From NCBI RefSeq assembly GCF_022023855.1, contig NZ_CP059450.1, positions 682,001 through 746,000 on the forward strand: 64,000 nt of DNA, in the 5' to 3' direction. The first letter of the stretch is position 1; each line of letters begins with the position of its first letter. Position numbers and translations under genes: made by a program. This stretch comes from Azospirillum brasilense. GTDB taxonomy: Bacteria > Pseudomonadota > Alphaproteobacteria > Azospirillales > Azospirillaceae. Shown one piece after another: positions 8,745-17,574 of the stretch. The notes under the pieces are model-generated. The model was not told the DNA's origin and searched no databases. It saw only the letters and a list, made by a program, of their open reading frames with translations.

Positions 8745-9653
8745 ATGAGCAATCCTTACGAGATTCTGGGCGTATCCCCCACCGCTTCGGACGACGAAAT
8801 CCGCAAGGCCTACCGGAAGCTGGCCAAGAAGCATCACCCCGACCTCAACCCCGGCAAGGCGGAGGCCGAGCAGCGCTTCAAGGACATCAGCGCCGCCTAC
8901 AGCCTGCTGTCGGATGCCGACAAGCGCGCCCGCTTCGACCGCGGGGAGATTGACGACTCCGGCCAGGAACGGCCGCAGCGCCAGTATTACCGCGACTTCG
9001 CGGAAGGCCCGGCGGGCGCCCGCTACGCCCACGCCGAAGGATTCGCGTCGGACGATCTGGAACACATCTTCTCCGATCTGTTCGGCGGGCGCGGCTTTGC
9101 CCGCGGCGGCGCCATGCCGATGAAGGGCGGCAACCTCAGCATGGCGCTGACGGTCGATTTCCTGGCGGCGGCCAAGGGCGGCAAGCGCCGCGTCACCATG
9201 CCGGACGGGAAGACGCTGGACATCGACCTTCCCGCTGGGCTGGAGGACGGCGGCACCATCCGTCTGAAGGGCCAGGGTCTGCCCGGCAGCAACGGCGGTC
9301 CGCCCGGCGATGCGCTGGTGACGGTCAAAGTCACCCCCCATCCCTGGTTCCGGCGCGACGGCGACGACATCCAGCTCGACCTGCCGGTGACGCTGGCCGA
9401 GGCGGTGCTTGGCGGCAAGGTGCGCGTCCCGACGATCGACGGGCCGGTGATGCTGACCGTTCCGAAGGGGGCGAACAACGGCACGCGGCTGCGGTTGAAG
9501 GGCAAGGGACTACCCGGAGCAAACGGCGTGCGCGGCGACCAGTATGTGACCCTGCGCATCGCCCTGCCCGACGCGCCCGACCCGGCGCTGGAGGCGTTCG
9601 TCCGGGACTGGAAGACCGATTACAACCCGAGGCGGGACATGGAGGCCGCATGA
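8745..9653 (+). CDS. cbpA: DnaJ-class co-chaperone CbpA
   Basis: 302 residues. J domain at 1-68 ([20 protein letters not shown], then [10 protein letters not shown] with the HPD motif), a short Gly/Phe/Arg linker, then two DnaJ C-terminal substrate-binding domains ([40 protein letters not shown]). The Cys-rich zinc domain of DnaJ is absent, which separates CbpA from DnaJ. It stimulates DnaK ATPase. The start at 8745 matches the J-domain N-terminus. The stop is followed one base later by the ATG of cbpM, so translation is probably coupled. Confidence 0.92.
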   Translation: MSNPYEILGVSPTASDDEIRKAYRKLAKKHHPDLNPGKAEAEQRFKDISAAYSLLSDADKRARFDRGEIDDSGQERPQRQYYRDFAEGPAGARYAHAEGFASDDLEHIFSDLFGGRGFARGGAMPMKGGNLSMALTVDFLAAAKGGKRRVTMPDGKTLDIDLPAGLEDGGTIRLKGQGLPGSNGGPPGDALVTVKVTPHPWFRRDGDDIQLDLPVTLAEAVLGGKVRVPTIDGPVMLTVPKGANNGTRLRLKGKGLPGANGVRGDQYVTLRIALPDAPDPALEAFVRDWKTDYNPRRDMEAA

Positions 9654-9654
9654 G

Positions 9655-10023
9655 ATGGACCGGAACAGCATGGACCAGGGCGGCGCGGGATGGCGGACCG
9701 AGGAGGTGCTGGCCACCTGCCGGCGCGTCTCCTCCGCCCAGCTGACGGTGTGGGTGGAACGGCACTGGCTGCGGCCGCGGCACGAGGGGACCGGTTTCGT
9801 CTTCAGCGCGGCCGACATGGCCCGGCTGGAACTGATCTGCGATCTGCGGGAGGATCTGGCGCTCGACGACGAGGCGATGCCGGTCGTGCTGTCGCTGCTG
9901 GACACCGTCTATGGGCTGCGGCGGCGCCTGCGCGTGTTGGCCGAAGCCATCGGCGATCTGCCGCCGGAGGCCCGCTATCTCCTGCAGGACGAGCTGCGGA
10001 AGCGGGAGGAAAAGGAGGAGTAG
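9655..10023 (+). CDS. cbpM: Chaperone modulator CbpM-like, MerR-type HTH
   Basis: 122 residues. The N-terminal part reads like a MerR-type helix-turn-helix (SSAQLTVWVERHWLRPRHEG), followed by FSAADMARLELICDLREDL and a helical C-terminus. CbpM proteins bind the CbpA J domain and block its stimulation of DnaK. The identification rests on this pattern and on its position one base after cbpA, with GGAGG inside the cbpA end serving as ribosome site. Confidence 0.82.
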   Translation: MDRNSMDQGGAGWRTEEVLATCRRVSSAQLTVWVERHWLRPRHEGTGFVFSAADMARLELICDLREDLALDDEAMPVVLSLLDTVYGLRRRLRVLAEAIGDLPPEARYLLQDELRKREEKEE

Positions 10024-10024
10024 G

Positions 10025-10216
10025 TCAGCTCCGGACGCCGAAGGCCCGTCCGCTCAGCGCGATGTCCTGGTTGAAGCCTTCCGCGACCCGGTCGTTGCCG
10101 CCGGACTGCATGCACAGCGTCACGTTGATGGCGCTGAGGATGGCGTGGTCGATCTGCTCCGGCTTGGCGTTGTGGCGTTTGATGGCTTGAAGCGCGCGGG
10201 TCACGGATTGGGCCAT
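10025..10216 (-). CDS. Small hypothetical protein
   Basis: 63 residues from the ATG at 10216 (MAQSVTRALQAIKRHNAKPE...). It looks soluble, mixed helical, with one Cys (VTLCMQSGG). No family recognised. It is convergent with cbpM, its stop lying two bases past the cbpM stop. The ribosome site is weak, so both the start and the reality of the gene are less certain than for its neighbours; codon use is GC3-rich and consistent with coding. Confidence 0.5.
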   Translation of the reverse strand: MAQSVTRALQAIKRHNAKPEQIDHAILSAINVTLCMQSGGNDRVAEGFNQDIALSGRAFGVRS

Positions 10217-10552
10217 GGAGCAGGTTCCGTTCGTTCTGGCAGGCTGCCCGGGTTGATCGGCGGGTTGGTTGATGGCGTCATCATGACGCCCCTTCGCTCG
10301 TCCCGCTGTGCGCCGGGCCACACCCAGCCGCACGGACCGCCTTTCGCAATGGCGAAAGTCCTAAAGCCCAAATTCTTAATCAGGTGTAAACGTCCGGCCG
10401 AGCCCAAAAGGCATAACCCTTTATGCCTCTCCTGGAAGCTCCATCAAACCAAGAGCATAGCTCAAGCCATTGGTTTGGTATTACCACTCATTAATGTCAA
10501 ATGCGACATTTTGCCCGGCGGCGCCGGACGCCCGATTGGGAGGCATCGGTCC
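10217..10552. other. Non-coding stretch with two inverted repeats
   Basis: No convincing gene. The stretch is more AT-rich than its surroundings. It holds AGGCATA (10409-10415) facing TATGCCT (10422-10428) across 6 bases, and AAACCAA (10446-10452) facing TTGGTTT (10470-10476). Either could be an operator or the stem of a transcript end for the flavoprotein gene that stops at 10553. No T-run follows, so a classical terminator is not shown. Confidence 0.4.
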
Positions 10553-11482
10553 TCAGAGGTCCCCGTCCTCCGCCAAGAGTCGGCGATGGATGGCGGTGGC
10601 GGCGATCGCAGCCTGCCCCATGGCGACCGAGATCTGGTTCAGGCCCTCCACGATGTCGCCCGCAGCGTAGAGTCCTTCTATCCCCGTCTGCTGATGCCCG
10701 TCGGTGACCAGCCGCCCGTCCGGGCCGATGCGCACACCCAGCCCTTTCACCGGCTCGATGCGGGGATGGCAGCCCAGGGCGGAATACAGCGTGTCGAAGG
10801 TCAGCCGCTCGCCGGCTGCCGTGGTCAGGGCGGCGATCCGCCCGCCCTCGGTGTGGATTTCCACCACCGGGTCCTCGACGGCGCGCAGGCCGGCCTCGGC
10901 CATGCGGCGCTCCTCCGCCTCCTCCAGATTCATCGGTTCGCCCAGCGTCAGGACGGTGATGTCGCGGGAATAGGTGCGCAGGAACAGCGCCTCTCCCAGG
11001 GCTCCGGTGCCGTGGCCGATGACGCCGATGCGGTGGCCGGTCACCTCGAACCCGTCACAGATCGGGCAATGGCGGACCAGCCCCCGCTGCACCGCCTGAT
11101 ACAGGTTGGGCAATTGCGGCTCGCGGTCGATCACGCCGGTCGCGGCCAGCACGGTGCGGGCCCGGAACAGCCGCCCGTCCTCCGTCCGCACGCGGTAACC
11201 ATCGTCGCCCCGCTCCACCGCCGTCACCGTTCCCGGCACGATCCGGGCGCCGTAGCGTTCCGCCTGGGCGCGCATGCGGGCTAGCAGTTCGTCGCCGGTC
11301 ACCCCATCGGGAAAGCCCGCATGGTTGTGGGACAGCGGAATCCAGGAGGCCCGGCTGGCCCCGGAATCCACCACCAGGAAACGGCGGCGGTAGCGCGCCA
11401 GATAGATCGCCGCGGTCAGCCCGGCGGGTCCGCCGCCGACGATCAGGGTGTCCAGACGCTGTTCCTCGGGTGCGGCGGCCAT
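10553..11482 (-). CDS. Thioredoxin-reductase-like NAD(P)/FAD flavoprotein
   Basis: 309 residues. FAD-binding GxGxxG ([20 protein letters not shown]), a redox pair in [12 protein letters not shown], a second Rossmann motif ([18 protein letters not shown]) and the C-terminal FAD motif [20 protein letters not shown]. Length and order match TrxB, but the redox motif is CPIC instead of CATC, and the surrounding sequence fits the TrxB-like oxidoreductase branch whose partners are often not thioredoxin. Start MAAAPEEQ at 11482. Monocistronic and divergent from the HPt gene. Confidence 0.85.
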   Translation of the reverse strand: MAAAPEEQRLDTLIVGGGPAGLTAAIYLARYRRRFLVVDSGASRASWIPLSHNHAGFPDGVTGDELLARMRAQAERYGARIVPGTVTAVERGDDGYRVRTEDGRLFRARTVLAATGVIDREPQLPNLYQAVQRGLVRHCPICDGFEVTGHRIGVIGHGTGALGEALFLRTYSRDITVLTLGEPMNLEEAEERRMAEAGLRAVEDPVVEIHTEGGRIAALTTAAGERLTFDTLYSALGCHPRIEPVKGLGVRIGPDGRLVTDGHQQTGIEGLYAAGDIVEGLNQISVAMGQAAIAATAIHRRLLAEDGDL

Positions 11483-11659
11483 CGCTTGGGCATTCCGGCG
11501 ATCATTGACGACGTTGGGGAACAGGCGGCGCGTCCCCCGGTTCCGCGACAGGATGCTGTGGCGCCGAAGCGTCCATTCGCCGCGCCGCCCGCGGCTTGAC
11601 CGGATTGAATTGCCACACGCACTGTACGGCCATACCGTGTCCTGCCGGGAGCCGCAGCC

Positions 11660-12049
11660 GTGCCCCAGCCCTCGTCTGTCCCGTCCGAACCGCCGACGTT
11701 CAACATCGCCCCATGCGACCGGAACATCCTCGACGTGGAACCGATGCTGCGCAATTTCGGCGGCCCCGGCCCCACCGTCACCATGCTTTACGCCCTGTTC
11801 CTGGAAAACGCAGACGAGTTGTCGCGCGTCCTGAAAGAGCGATTGGCGCTCGGCGACCTGGATGGTGTCCGGCTGGCCGCCCATTCGGCCGCCGGCGCCG
11901 CCCGCACCGCCGGGGCCGGGCAGGTCGCCGACCTCTTCGGCTCGGTGGAAGAGGCGGCCCTGCACGGCGACGCGGCGATGGCGCGGCGGGATGCGGCGGC
12001 CCTCGACCGAGCCCTGGCCGACGTGAAAATTTTGATCGCACGCATTTGA
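11660..12049 (+). CDS. Histidine phosphotransfer (HPt) domain protein
   Basis: 129 residues, a single HPt four-helix domain. The motif [14 protein letters not shown] places the phospho-accepting His at residue 75, with the usual His-x3-Gly spacing. HPt proteins relay phosphate between the receiver of a hybrid kinase and a final response regulator. GTG start at 11660 with GGGAG upstream. A single-domain response regulator follows 69 bases downstream on the same strand, which suggests a relay pair; no kinase is adjacent. Confidence 0.82.
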   Translation: MPQPSSVPSEPPTFNIAPCDRNILDVEPMLRNFGGPGPTVTMLYALFLENADELSRVLKERLALGDLDGVRLAAHSAAGAARTAGAGQVADLFGSVEEAALHGDAAMARRDAAALDRALADVKILIARI

Positions 12050-12117
12050 GTTTCTTTCGCGCTGATATATCATGCCGGTGTAACCCATCAGGGTGACCCA
12101 CAGGACGAAGCGCGAGG

Positions 12118-12495
12118 GTGGCCGTGTCGTTCAATTCGTGCGCGGTGCTGGTCGTCGAGGACGAGGTGGTGACCCGCAGCGTCTCGGTGCGGCTGCTGAA
12201 ACAGCTGGGCGTCGGCACGGTGATCGAGGCCGCCGATGGGGCGGAGGCTCTGGCCCGCTGCAACCGGGTCGATTTCGACGCGATCTTCTGCGACGTGGAC
12301 ATGGCGCCGATGGGCGGTCTGGCCTTTCTGGAGGCCCTGGACAAGCGGGCACCGGTGATCATGCTGACCAAGCACGATGGGTCCGACATCGTCCTTTCGG
12401 CCCTGCGCTCCGGGGCCACCGGCTATCTGGTGAAGCCGCTGACCCCGCTCGGCCTGCGCGAAAAGCTGGAAAAAGCGCTGGCCGCGAAAGGGTAG
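12118..12495 (+). CDS. Single-domain CheY-like response regulator
   Basis: 125 residues, one receiver domain: acidic pocket in VLVVEDE (Glu14/Asp15), phospho-acceptor Asp59 in [12 protein letters not shown], switch Thr in IMLTKHD and Lys in GYLVKPL. There is no output domain, so it acts by protein contact. GTG start at 12118 or, with slightly better GAGG spacing, at 12124. It follows the HPt gene and is its most obvious phosphate acceptor. Confidence 0.84.
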   Translation: MAVSFNSCAVLVVEDEVVTRSVSVRLLKQLGVGTVIEAADGAEALARCNRVDFDAIFCDVDMAPMGGLAFLEALDKRAPVIMLTKHDGSDIVLSALRSGATGYLVKPLTPLGLREKLEKALAAKG

Positions 12496-12593
12496 AACCT
12501 TGACCGCGACATTATACTTTTCGTAACCACGGCGGAATTATTCTGTACACGGTGCATTGCTGCACCCTTGTGCGGATTGCCGGGAGATTCCGC

Positions 12594-12974
12594 ATGCCCA
12601 TGAATGTTCTGGAAGTGGCGATCTACGCCATGGTGCTCACCGCGTCGCAGCCGCGCCCTTATGAGTGTGTCGCGGTGCAGCCGGAGGGGGTGAACTGCAC
12701 GAACGGCCTCGCCGTGGCGTCCGAATCACCGAAGGGCGTCATGGCCTTCAACACCGGCGTGCAGGTCATCAAGGACAACCAGGGCCGCGTGCGGCTGAGC
12801 AACGGGATCACCACCCATTTCGATTCCTCGGCCTGGGTGGCCTTCAAGAACCCCGGCGGACAGACCCTGGTCAGCGTGCGCAAAACCGGGCCGTTCCGCT
12901 TCAAATTCTCCAACAGCTTCCAGTGCGAGATGATCGGCCAGAACCAGGACATGGCCCGCTGCTACAAGCCCTGA
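12594..12974 (+). CDS. Hypothetical protein, probably exported
   Basis: 126 residues from the ATG at 12594, which has GGGAG 7 bases upstream. The N-terminus (MPMNVLEVAIYAMVLTASQP) is a hydrophobic segment that may be a signal or anchor. The body is beta-rich (GVQVIKDNQGRVRLSNGITT, FRFKFSN) with four Cys (positions about 24, 34, 109 and 122) that could pair in the periplasm. No family recognised. Not in an operon. Confidence 0.62.
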   Translation: MPMNVLEVAIYAMVLTASQPRPYECVAVQPEGVNCTNGLAVASESPKGVMAFNTGVQVIKDNQGRVRLSNGITTHFDSSAWVAFKNPGGQTLVSVRKTGPFRFKFSNSFQCEMIGQNQDMARCYKP

Positions 12975-12994
12975 GGCCCGGTCACCCCACCGCG

Positions 12995-13942
12995 TTATCG
13001 AACCGAGTCCCGTCCATGCGGCGCATCGAGGTCCAGCGCCGGCCCCTTCGGCACGACGCCGGTCGGGTTGATCATGGTGTGGCTGGCGTAATAGTGCCGC
13101 TTGATGTGGTGGAAGTCGACCGTCTCAGCCACGCCGGGCACCTGATAGAGGTCGCGCAGATAGCCAGACAGGTTCGGATAGTCGGCGATGCGGCGCAGGT
13201 TGCACTTGAAGTGGCCGACATAGACGGCGTCGAAGCGCACCAGCGTGGTGAACAGGCGCCAGTCGGCCTCGGTCTGCCGGTTCCCCAGCAGATAGCGCTG
13301 TCCGCCCAGCCGTTCGTCCAGCTCGTCCAGCGCCGCGAAGAGGGCGTCGAACGCCTGCTCGTACTTCTCCTGGCTGGTCGCGAAGCCGGCCTTGTAGACG
13401 CCGTTGTTGACGCGGTCGTAGACGAAGCTGTTGAGCCGGTCGATCTCCTCCGCCAACTCCGCCGGGTAGAAGTCCAACGAGGCGTCGCCGAAGGCGTCGA
13501 ATTCCCGGTTCAGCATGCGGACGATCTCCGCGGACTCGTTGCTGACGATCGTCCCGGTCTTCTTGTCCCACAGCACCGGGACGGTGACGCGCCCCGAGTA
13601 GGTCGGATCGGCCTTGGTGTAGACCTCATGCAGGCGGGTGGAGCCGGTGACCGGATCGGGTTCGGGGAAGGTCCAGCCCTCCTCCCGCATCAGGGGATCG
13701 ACCACGGTGACGCCGATGGCGTCCGCCAGCCCCTTCAGCTTGCGCAGGATCAGCGTGCGGTGCGCCCAGGGGCAGGCCAACGATACGAACAGGTGATAGC
13801 GCCCGGCCTCCGGCTGGAACGGGGTCGAACCGTCGGCCCGCACCCAGTTGCGGAACTGGGTTTCCGGACGGACGAAGGCGCCGCCGCTGTTCTTGGTGTC
13901 GTACCACTGGTCGTGCCAGCGGCCGTCGATCAACAGGCCCAT
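12995..13942 (-). CDS. Glutathionyl-hydroquinone reductase (xi-class GST, YqjG/PcpF type)
   Basis: 315 residues. N-terminal FVRPETQFRNWVRADGSTPF and the xi-class catalytic motif SLACPWAHRTLILRKLKGL (Cys-Pro-Trp), then the C-terminal helical GST domain (EKYEQAFDALFAALDELDER). This family reduces glutathionyl-hydroquinones using the active-site Cys. The long frame upstream of MGLLIDGRW is poor coding; ATG at 13942. It lies 67 bases after wrbA on the same strand, so the two quinone enzymes probably form an operon. Confidence 0.9.
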   Translation of the reverse strand: MGLLIDGRWHDQWYDTKNSGGAFVRPETQFRNWVRADGSTPFQPEAGRYHLFVSLACPWAHRTLILRKLKGLADAIGVTVVDPLMREEGWTFPEPDPVTGSTRLHEVYTKADPTYSGRVTVPVLWDKKTGTIVSNESAEIVRMLNREFDAFGDASLDFYPAELAEEIDRLNSFVYDRVNNGVYKAGFATSQEKYEQAFDALFAALDELDERLGGQRYLLGNRQTEADWRLFTTLVRFDAVYVGHFKCNLRRIADYPNLSGYLRDLYQVPGVAETVDFHHIKRHYYASHTMINPTGVVPKGPALDLDAPHGRDSVR

Positions 13943-14009
13943 GCCCTGAACTCCCCTCTGTCCGGTGCCGCCTCTCCCGCCCGGACGACGGGAGAGGCGC
14001 ACTTCACCC

Positions 14010-14612
14010 TCAACCGTGCAGCTTCTTGGTGATCTCCGCGACGTGCCGGCCCTGGTAGCGGGCGCCGTCCAGTTCGACCGCGCTCGGCTGGCGGGAGCCG
14101 TCGCCGCCCGCGATGGTGCTGGCGCCGTAGGGGCTGTTGCCCATCACCTCGTCCACGCCCATCTGGCCCTGGAAGCTGTAGGGCAGACCGACGATCACCA
14201 TACCGAGGTGCAGAAGCACGGTGTGGGTGGTGAGGATCGTGCTCTCCTGCCCGCCATGCTGGGTGGCGGAGGAGGAGAAGGCGGCACCCACCTTGCCGAC
14301 CAGCGCGCCCTTCGCCCACAGGCCGCCCGTCTGATCGAGGAAATTCTTCATCTGGCCCGGCATATTGCCGTAGCGCGTCGGCACGCCCAGGATGATGGCG
14401 TCGTAGTTGGCCAGTTCGTTCGGGTCGGCGATGGGAATGTTCGGCTCTTCCTTGAAGTGCGCCTTCTGCCGCACCTCTTCGGGGACCAGCTCCGGCACGC
14501 GCTTCACCGTCACCTCGGTTCCCGGAACCGAGCGGGCGCCCTCGGCCATCGCCTGCGCCATGGTGGAGATGTGTCCGTAGCTGCTGTAGTAGAGCACCAG
14601 AACTTTCGCCAT
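14010..14612 (-). CDS. wrbA: NAD(P)H:quinone oxidoreductase WrbA
   Basis: 200 residues, flavodoxin-like. FMN-phosphate motif near the start ([20 protein letters not shown]), the WrbA pattern [20 protein letters not shown] and [17 protein letters not shown]. It reduces quinones by two electrons and so avoids semiquinone radicals. ATG at 14612. Divergent from the LysR gene; the shared 127-base gap carries two inverted repeats that are probable LysR sites. Confidence 0.93.
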   Translation of the reverse strand: MAKVLVLYYSSYGHISTMAQAMAEGARSVPGTEVTVKRVPELVPEEVRQKAHFKEEPNIPIADPNELANYDAIILGVPTRYGNMPGQMKNFLDQTGGLWAKGALVGKVGAAFSSSATQHGGQESTILTTHTVLLHLGMVIVGLPYSFQGQMGVDEVMGNSPYGASTIAGGDGSRQPSAVELDGARYQGRHVAEITKKLHG

Positions 14613-14685
14613 GTCTCGTCTCCCCTCTGTCGTTGCGGCCGCGCTGGAGGCTGCGGCGTCCCAAAGAGATAGCGCGTTGCCACGC

Positions 14686-14708
14686 TCCAGCAAATCCAGG
14701 GCGCTGGA
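14686..14708. promoter_or_regulatory. Inverted repeat in the wrbA/lysR gap
   Basis: TCCAGC (14686-14691), 11 bases, GCTGGA (14703-14708). The spacing is within the range of LysR-type sites. It lies between the divergent wrbA and lysR genes, upstream of the stronger palindrome at 14713-14737. Confidence 0.4.
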
Positions 14709-14712
14709 ACTT

Positions 14713-14737
14713 CATTGTTCCCGGGTGTAGAACAATG
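14713..14737. promoter_or_regulatory. Probable LysR operator overlapping the lysR ribosome site
   Basis: CATTGTTC (14713-14720), 9 bases, GAACAATG (14730-14737): perfect 8-base arms. It contains the LysR T-N11-A core (T14719, A14731) and ends two bases before the lysR ATG at 14740. Binding here would block both transcription and translation start of lysR, a typical autoregulatory arrangement. Confidence 0.55.
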
Positions 14738-14739
14738 GG

Positions 14740-15678
14740 ATGGATCGCCTCGACGACATGATGGCCTTTATCAAGGTCGTGGACACCAAGAGCTTCACCA
14801 CCGCGGCGGAGCGCCTGAACCTGTCCAAGTCCGTGGTTTCCCGGCGCATCGCGGAGCTGGAGAACCGGCTGGGGGCGCGGCTGCTGAACCGCACCACGCG
14901 CAAGCTCAGCCTGACCGAGGTCGGGCAGGCCTATTACGAGCGCTGCACCCGCATCATCGCCGACCTGGAGGAGGCGGAGCAGGCCGTCGCCGACCTGCAC
15001 GCCGCGCCGCGCGGGCGGTTGAAGGTTAACGCGCCGGTGTCCTTCGGGCTGCTGCATCTGGCCAAGGCGGTGGCCGAGTTCCTCGAACGCTACCCGTCCA
15101 TCGAGATCGAGATGGACCTGAACGACCGCTATGTCGACCTGATCGACGAGGGCTATGATCTGGCGGTGCGCATCGGGCGGCTGCGCGACAGCTCGCTGAT
15201 CGCCAAGCGTCTGGCCCCCAACCGGCAGGTGGTCTGCGCCAGCCCGGCCTATCTGGAGAAGCACGGGATACCTCAGACGCCGGATGAGCTGTCCAACCAC
15301 AACTGCCTGATCTACACAAACATCCCGACCGCCGAGCAGTGGCAGTTCCGCGTTGGTGACGCGATGCGGTCGGTCCGCGTGTCGGGATCGCTACGCACCA
15401 ACAACGGCGACCTGCTGCGCGAGTCCGCCATCGCCGGCGTCGGCATCATCGTTCTGCCCACCTTCCTGTGCGGCGAGGCTCTGTCCAAGGGGCAGCTCCA
15501 ATGCCTGCTGCTGGATTATTACATGGCGGAATCGAACGTCTTCGCGGTCTACCCGCAGAACCGGCACCTGTCGCCGAAGGTCCGTGTCTTCGTCGATTTC
15601 CTGGCGGAACGCTTCGGCCCGCGTCCCTATTGGGACTGCGCCCTGCTCAGCCTGCAGCCCTTCCGGGCCGAGGCGTGA
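14740..15678 (+). CDS. LysR-family transcriptional regulator
   Basis: 312 residues. N-terminal winged helix-turn-helix (FIKVVDTKSFTTAAERLNLS, then SVVSRRIAELENRLGARLLN) and a periplasmic-binding-like effector domain (about 90-300). The sequence LNLSKSVVSRRIAELE groups with the CrgA/DmlR-like LysR branch. Divergent from wrbA, so it most likely controls the wrbA-GST operon in response to a quinone or electrophile; the effector cannot be read from sequence. Confidence 0.9.
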   Translation: MDRLDDMMAFIKVVDTKSFTTAAERLNLSKSVVSRRIAELENRLGARLLNRTTRKLSLTEVGQAYYERCTRIIADLEEAEQAVADLHAAPRGRLKVNAPVSFGLLHLAKAVAEFLERYPSIEIEMDLNDRYVDLIDEGYDLAVRIGRLRDSSLIAKRLAPNRQVVCASPAYLEKHGIPQTPDELSNHNCLIYTNIPTAEQWQFRVGDAMRSVRVSGSLRTNNGDLLRESAIAGVGIIVLPTFLCGEALSKGQLQCLLLDYYMAESNVFAVYPQNRHLSPKVRVFVDFLAERFGPRPYWDCALLSLQPFRAEA

Positions 15679-15708
15679 CCGACGCCCCCGCTCCGAACGG
15701 TCTTTTCG

Positions 15709-17079
15709 TCAGGCCGCCGGCTTCTCCACTATAAAGAGAAGACCCGGCACGCCCACGCCCTTCTCCCGCCGGGGGGAGCAGGGCTCCATCAGACGCACCG
15801 TCAGGCCCGCCGCCGCCGCCATCTCCCGCAGATAGGCTTCGCTGTGGGCATAGCGCCGTGCCGGGCCGAGCGCGTAGCCGGAGGCCGCCGCCTCGCCGTC
15901 CAGACGCTCCACCGTCGCGGCGAAGCGGCCCTCCGGACGCAGGGCCTTGGCGGCGCCGTCGAACAGCGCGGTCAGGTTGCCGAGATAGACCAGCACGTCG
16001 GCAGCGACCAGCAGGTCCCAGCTTTCCGGAACCGGCGCCAGCGCCCCGACCACGTCGCCAACCGCCAACTCATCATAGAGTGCGCGGGCGCGGGCCTTTT
16101 CGACCATGCGCGGGGCAAGATCGACCCCGGCGAGATGCCCGGCCAGCGGTCGGAACGCCACGCCCGCCAGCCCGGTGCCGCAACCAAGGTCGAGCACCCG
16201 CAATCCAGATGCGGGCCCCAGCCGGTCCACCGCCCCGCGCAGCAGGGCCGGGGCGGAATAGCCCAGCTTGCCCACCAGATCCTGGTCGAAGCGGTCGGCG
16301 TAGCGGTCGAACAGGGCGCGCACATAGGCCGCCGACAGATCCGCCCCGGCGCCGCCCTCCAGCGCGGCGATCAGCGCCGCGCAGCCGAGTCGCCCGTCCG
16401 AGTCGAGCCCTTCGGCGCGGCGCAGCGCCGCCAGGGCCTTCGTCGGCTCCTGCAGCAAGATCCAAGCCCGACCAATGGCGGCATGCAGGTCCGCGTCCTC
16501 CGGGTCCCGGCGGGACAAGGGCTGCAGCAGTTCGACCGCGCCCAGCGCGTCGCCGGCCTCGACCAGCAGGGCGGCCAGTTCCAGCGCCGCCTCGCGGTCG
16601 CCGGGGCGCAGGGCCACGGCCTCGCGGTACTCCTCCAGCGCGGCGTCCCGCCGGCCCGCCGCCGCCAGGGCGCGGGCGAGACCGAGCCGGGCCGTCGCGG
16701 AATCGGGCCGTTCCGTCGTCAGCACCTGCCCGGTGATCACCGCCTCCTCGAACCGGCCCGCGGCGCGCAACGCTTCGGCCAGGGCGATCCGCCAGGACCA
16801 CACGCCGGGGTCGAGCGCCACCGCCCGCCCGCAGGCGGCCAGCGCCCCGGCGGCCTCGCCCGCGTCCCGCGTGCTGTCGGCCAGGGCGCCCCAGGCTTCG
16901 CCCGACCCCGGGTCGGCGGCGCAGGCGAGCCGGAAGGCACGTGCCGCCCCCGCCGCGTCGGCGGCGTAGAGTCGGTCATAGCCGGTCTGGAACAAAATGC
17001 CCGGAACGTCTCCGGGTTGGACGAAGGGGCCTGGCCCCTCCCGGTCGGCTTGAGCCGTCGAATCGCGATCCACGATCAC
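15709..17079 (-). CDS. TPR-repeat protein with C-terminal SAM methyltransferase domain
   Basis: About 456 residues. The first 250 or so are five or six tetratricopeptide-like repeats (GYDRLYAADAAGAARAFRLA; ALEEYREAVALRPGDREAAL). The C-terminal 200 are a class I methyltransferase with motif I RVLDLGCGTGLAG, the acidic strand end LAGVDLAP and the later LLVAADVLVYLG. The substrate is unknown; the TPR part probably docks a protein. Start is uncertain: I use the GTG at 17079, because the upstream frame (to a TTG at 17220) does not look coded and has no ribosome site. Confidence 0.78.
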   Translation of the reverse strand: MIVDRDSTAQADREGPGPFVQPGDVPGILFQTGYDRLYAADAAGAARAFRLACAADPGSGEAWGALADSTRDAGEAAGALAACGRAVALDPGVWSWRIALAEALRAAGRFEEAVITGQVLTTERPDSATARLGLARALAAAGRRDAALEEYREAVALRPGDREAALELAALLVEAGDALGAVELLQPLSRRDPEDADLHAAIGRAWILLQEPTKALAALRRAEGLDSDGRLGCAALIAALEGGAGADLSAAYVRALFDRYADRFDQDLVGKLGYSAPALLRGAVDRLGPASGLRVLDLGCGTGLAGVAFRPLAGHLAGVDLAPRMVEKARARALYDELAVGDVVGALAPVPESWDLLVAADVLVYLGNLTALFDGAAKALRPEGRFAATVERLDGEAAASGYALGPARRYAHSEAYLREMAAAAGLTVRLMEPCSPRREKGVGVPGLLFIVEKPAA

Positions 17080-17574
17080 TTCGCTATGGGAGATGCGGTG
17101 CCGCCGTCTCCGCTCCGGGAGACTCCGGAAAGCGGAAGAAGACACGAACTCCTGCACCAGCTTGCGCGCACAAGCAAGAGGCATCCGAAGGAGGTCATTC
17201 GGCGGCGAATCGAGCTTCAAACCGTCGCATTAGGCCGATTGGATGGTTTTGTACGCCTTTCGCACAATCCACCTCTTTCGGTTTTTCAAAGCGCTTCGGA
17301 ATCAGTGCCTTGATGGCTAAGACCAAGGCCCGGAGTGGGTTTTTTCCGCCGCCTTGTGACATCGTTCGATCGAAAGGCGTGGTATTACCGGGCAGCAAAT
17401 AGATTGACGCTGTATAAAATTTTTGGAAGTGTGGCTTCGGCGCCCGATGGTGGGCGCTGAACTTTCGGGTAGGAGGCGGTCACCGTAAGCGACTCGGTGA
17501 CCGGTAATGTCGGCCCCGCGCGGGGGGCCAAAACGAAGCCGGATGAACCCGGCAACGAAGAGGGGACCGAGGAT
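17080..17574. other. Non-coding stretch containing the transglycosylase leader
   Basis: No gene supported. The left part (17080-17400) is unremarkable apart from a T6 run at about 17339. The right part carries a TATAAAAT element (17413-17420) that could be a -10 box, with no good -35 at normal spacing, and then the structured leader described separately (17433-17553). The leader ends 21 bases before the transglycosylase ATG. Confidence 0.5.
17433..17553 (+). ncRNA. Candidate structured 5' leader RNA (riboswitch-like) of the transglycosylase gene
   Basis: A closing stem pairs GGCTTCG (17433-17439) with CGAAGCC (17534-17540). Inside it sit three perfect hairpins: GCGCCC/GGGCGC (17440-17445, 17452-17457), CGGTCACCG/CGGTGACCG (17477-17485, 17495-17503) and GGCCCC/GGGGCC (17512-17517, 17524-17529). 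A fourth hairpin, GCCGG/CCGGC (17538-17542, 17549-17553), reuses GCC of the closing stem, so the two folds exclude each other, as in a riboswitch. The unpaired joints include GGGTAGGAGG and GTAATGTC. I could not match it to a riboswitch class I know. Pairing is seen; function is inferred. Confidence 0.5.

Noticed and set aside
8745-9653. Full DnaJ instead of CbpA
   Set aside because: The four CxxCxGxG zinc repeats are missing, and a CbpM-like gene follows.
17404-17420. TTGACG followed by TATAAAAT as a sigma-70 promoter
   Set aside because: Only 3 bases separate the two boxes; they cannot be used together. TATAAAAT alone remains a possible -10 box.
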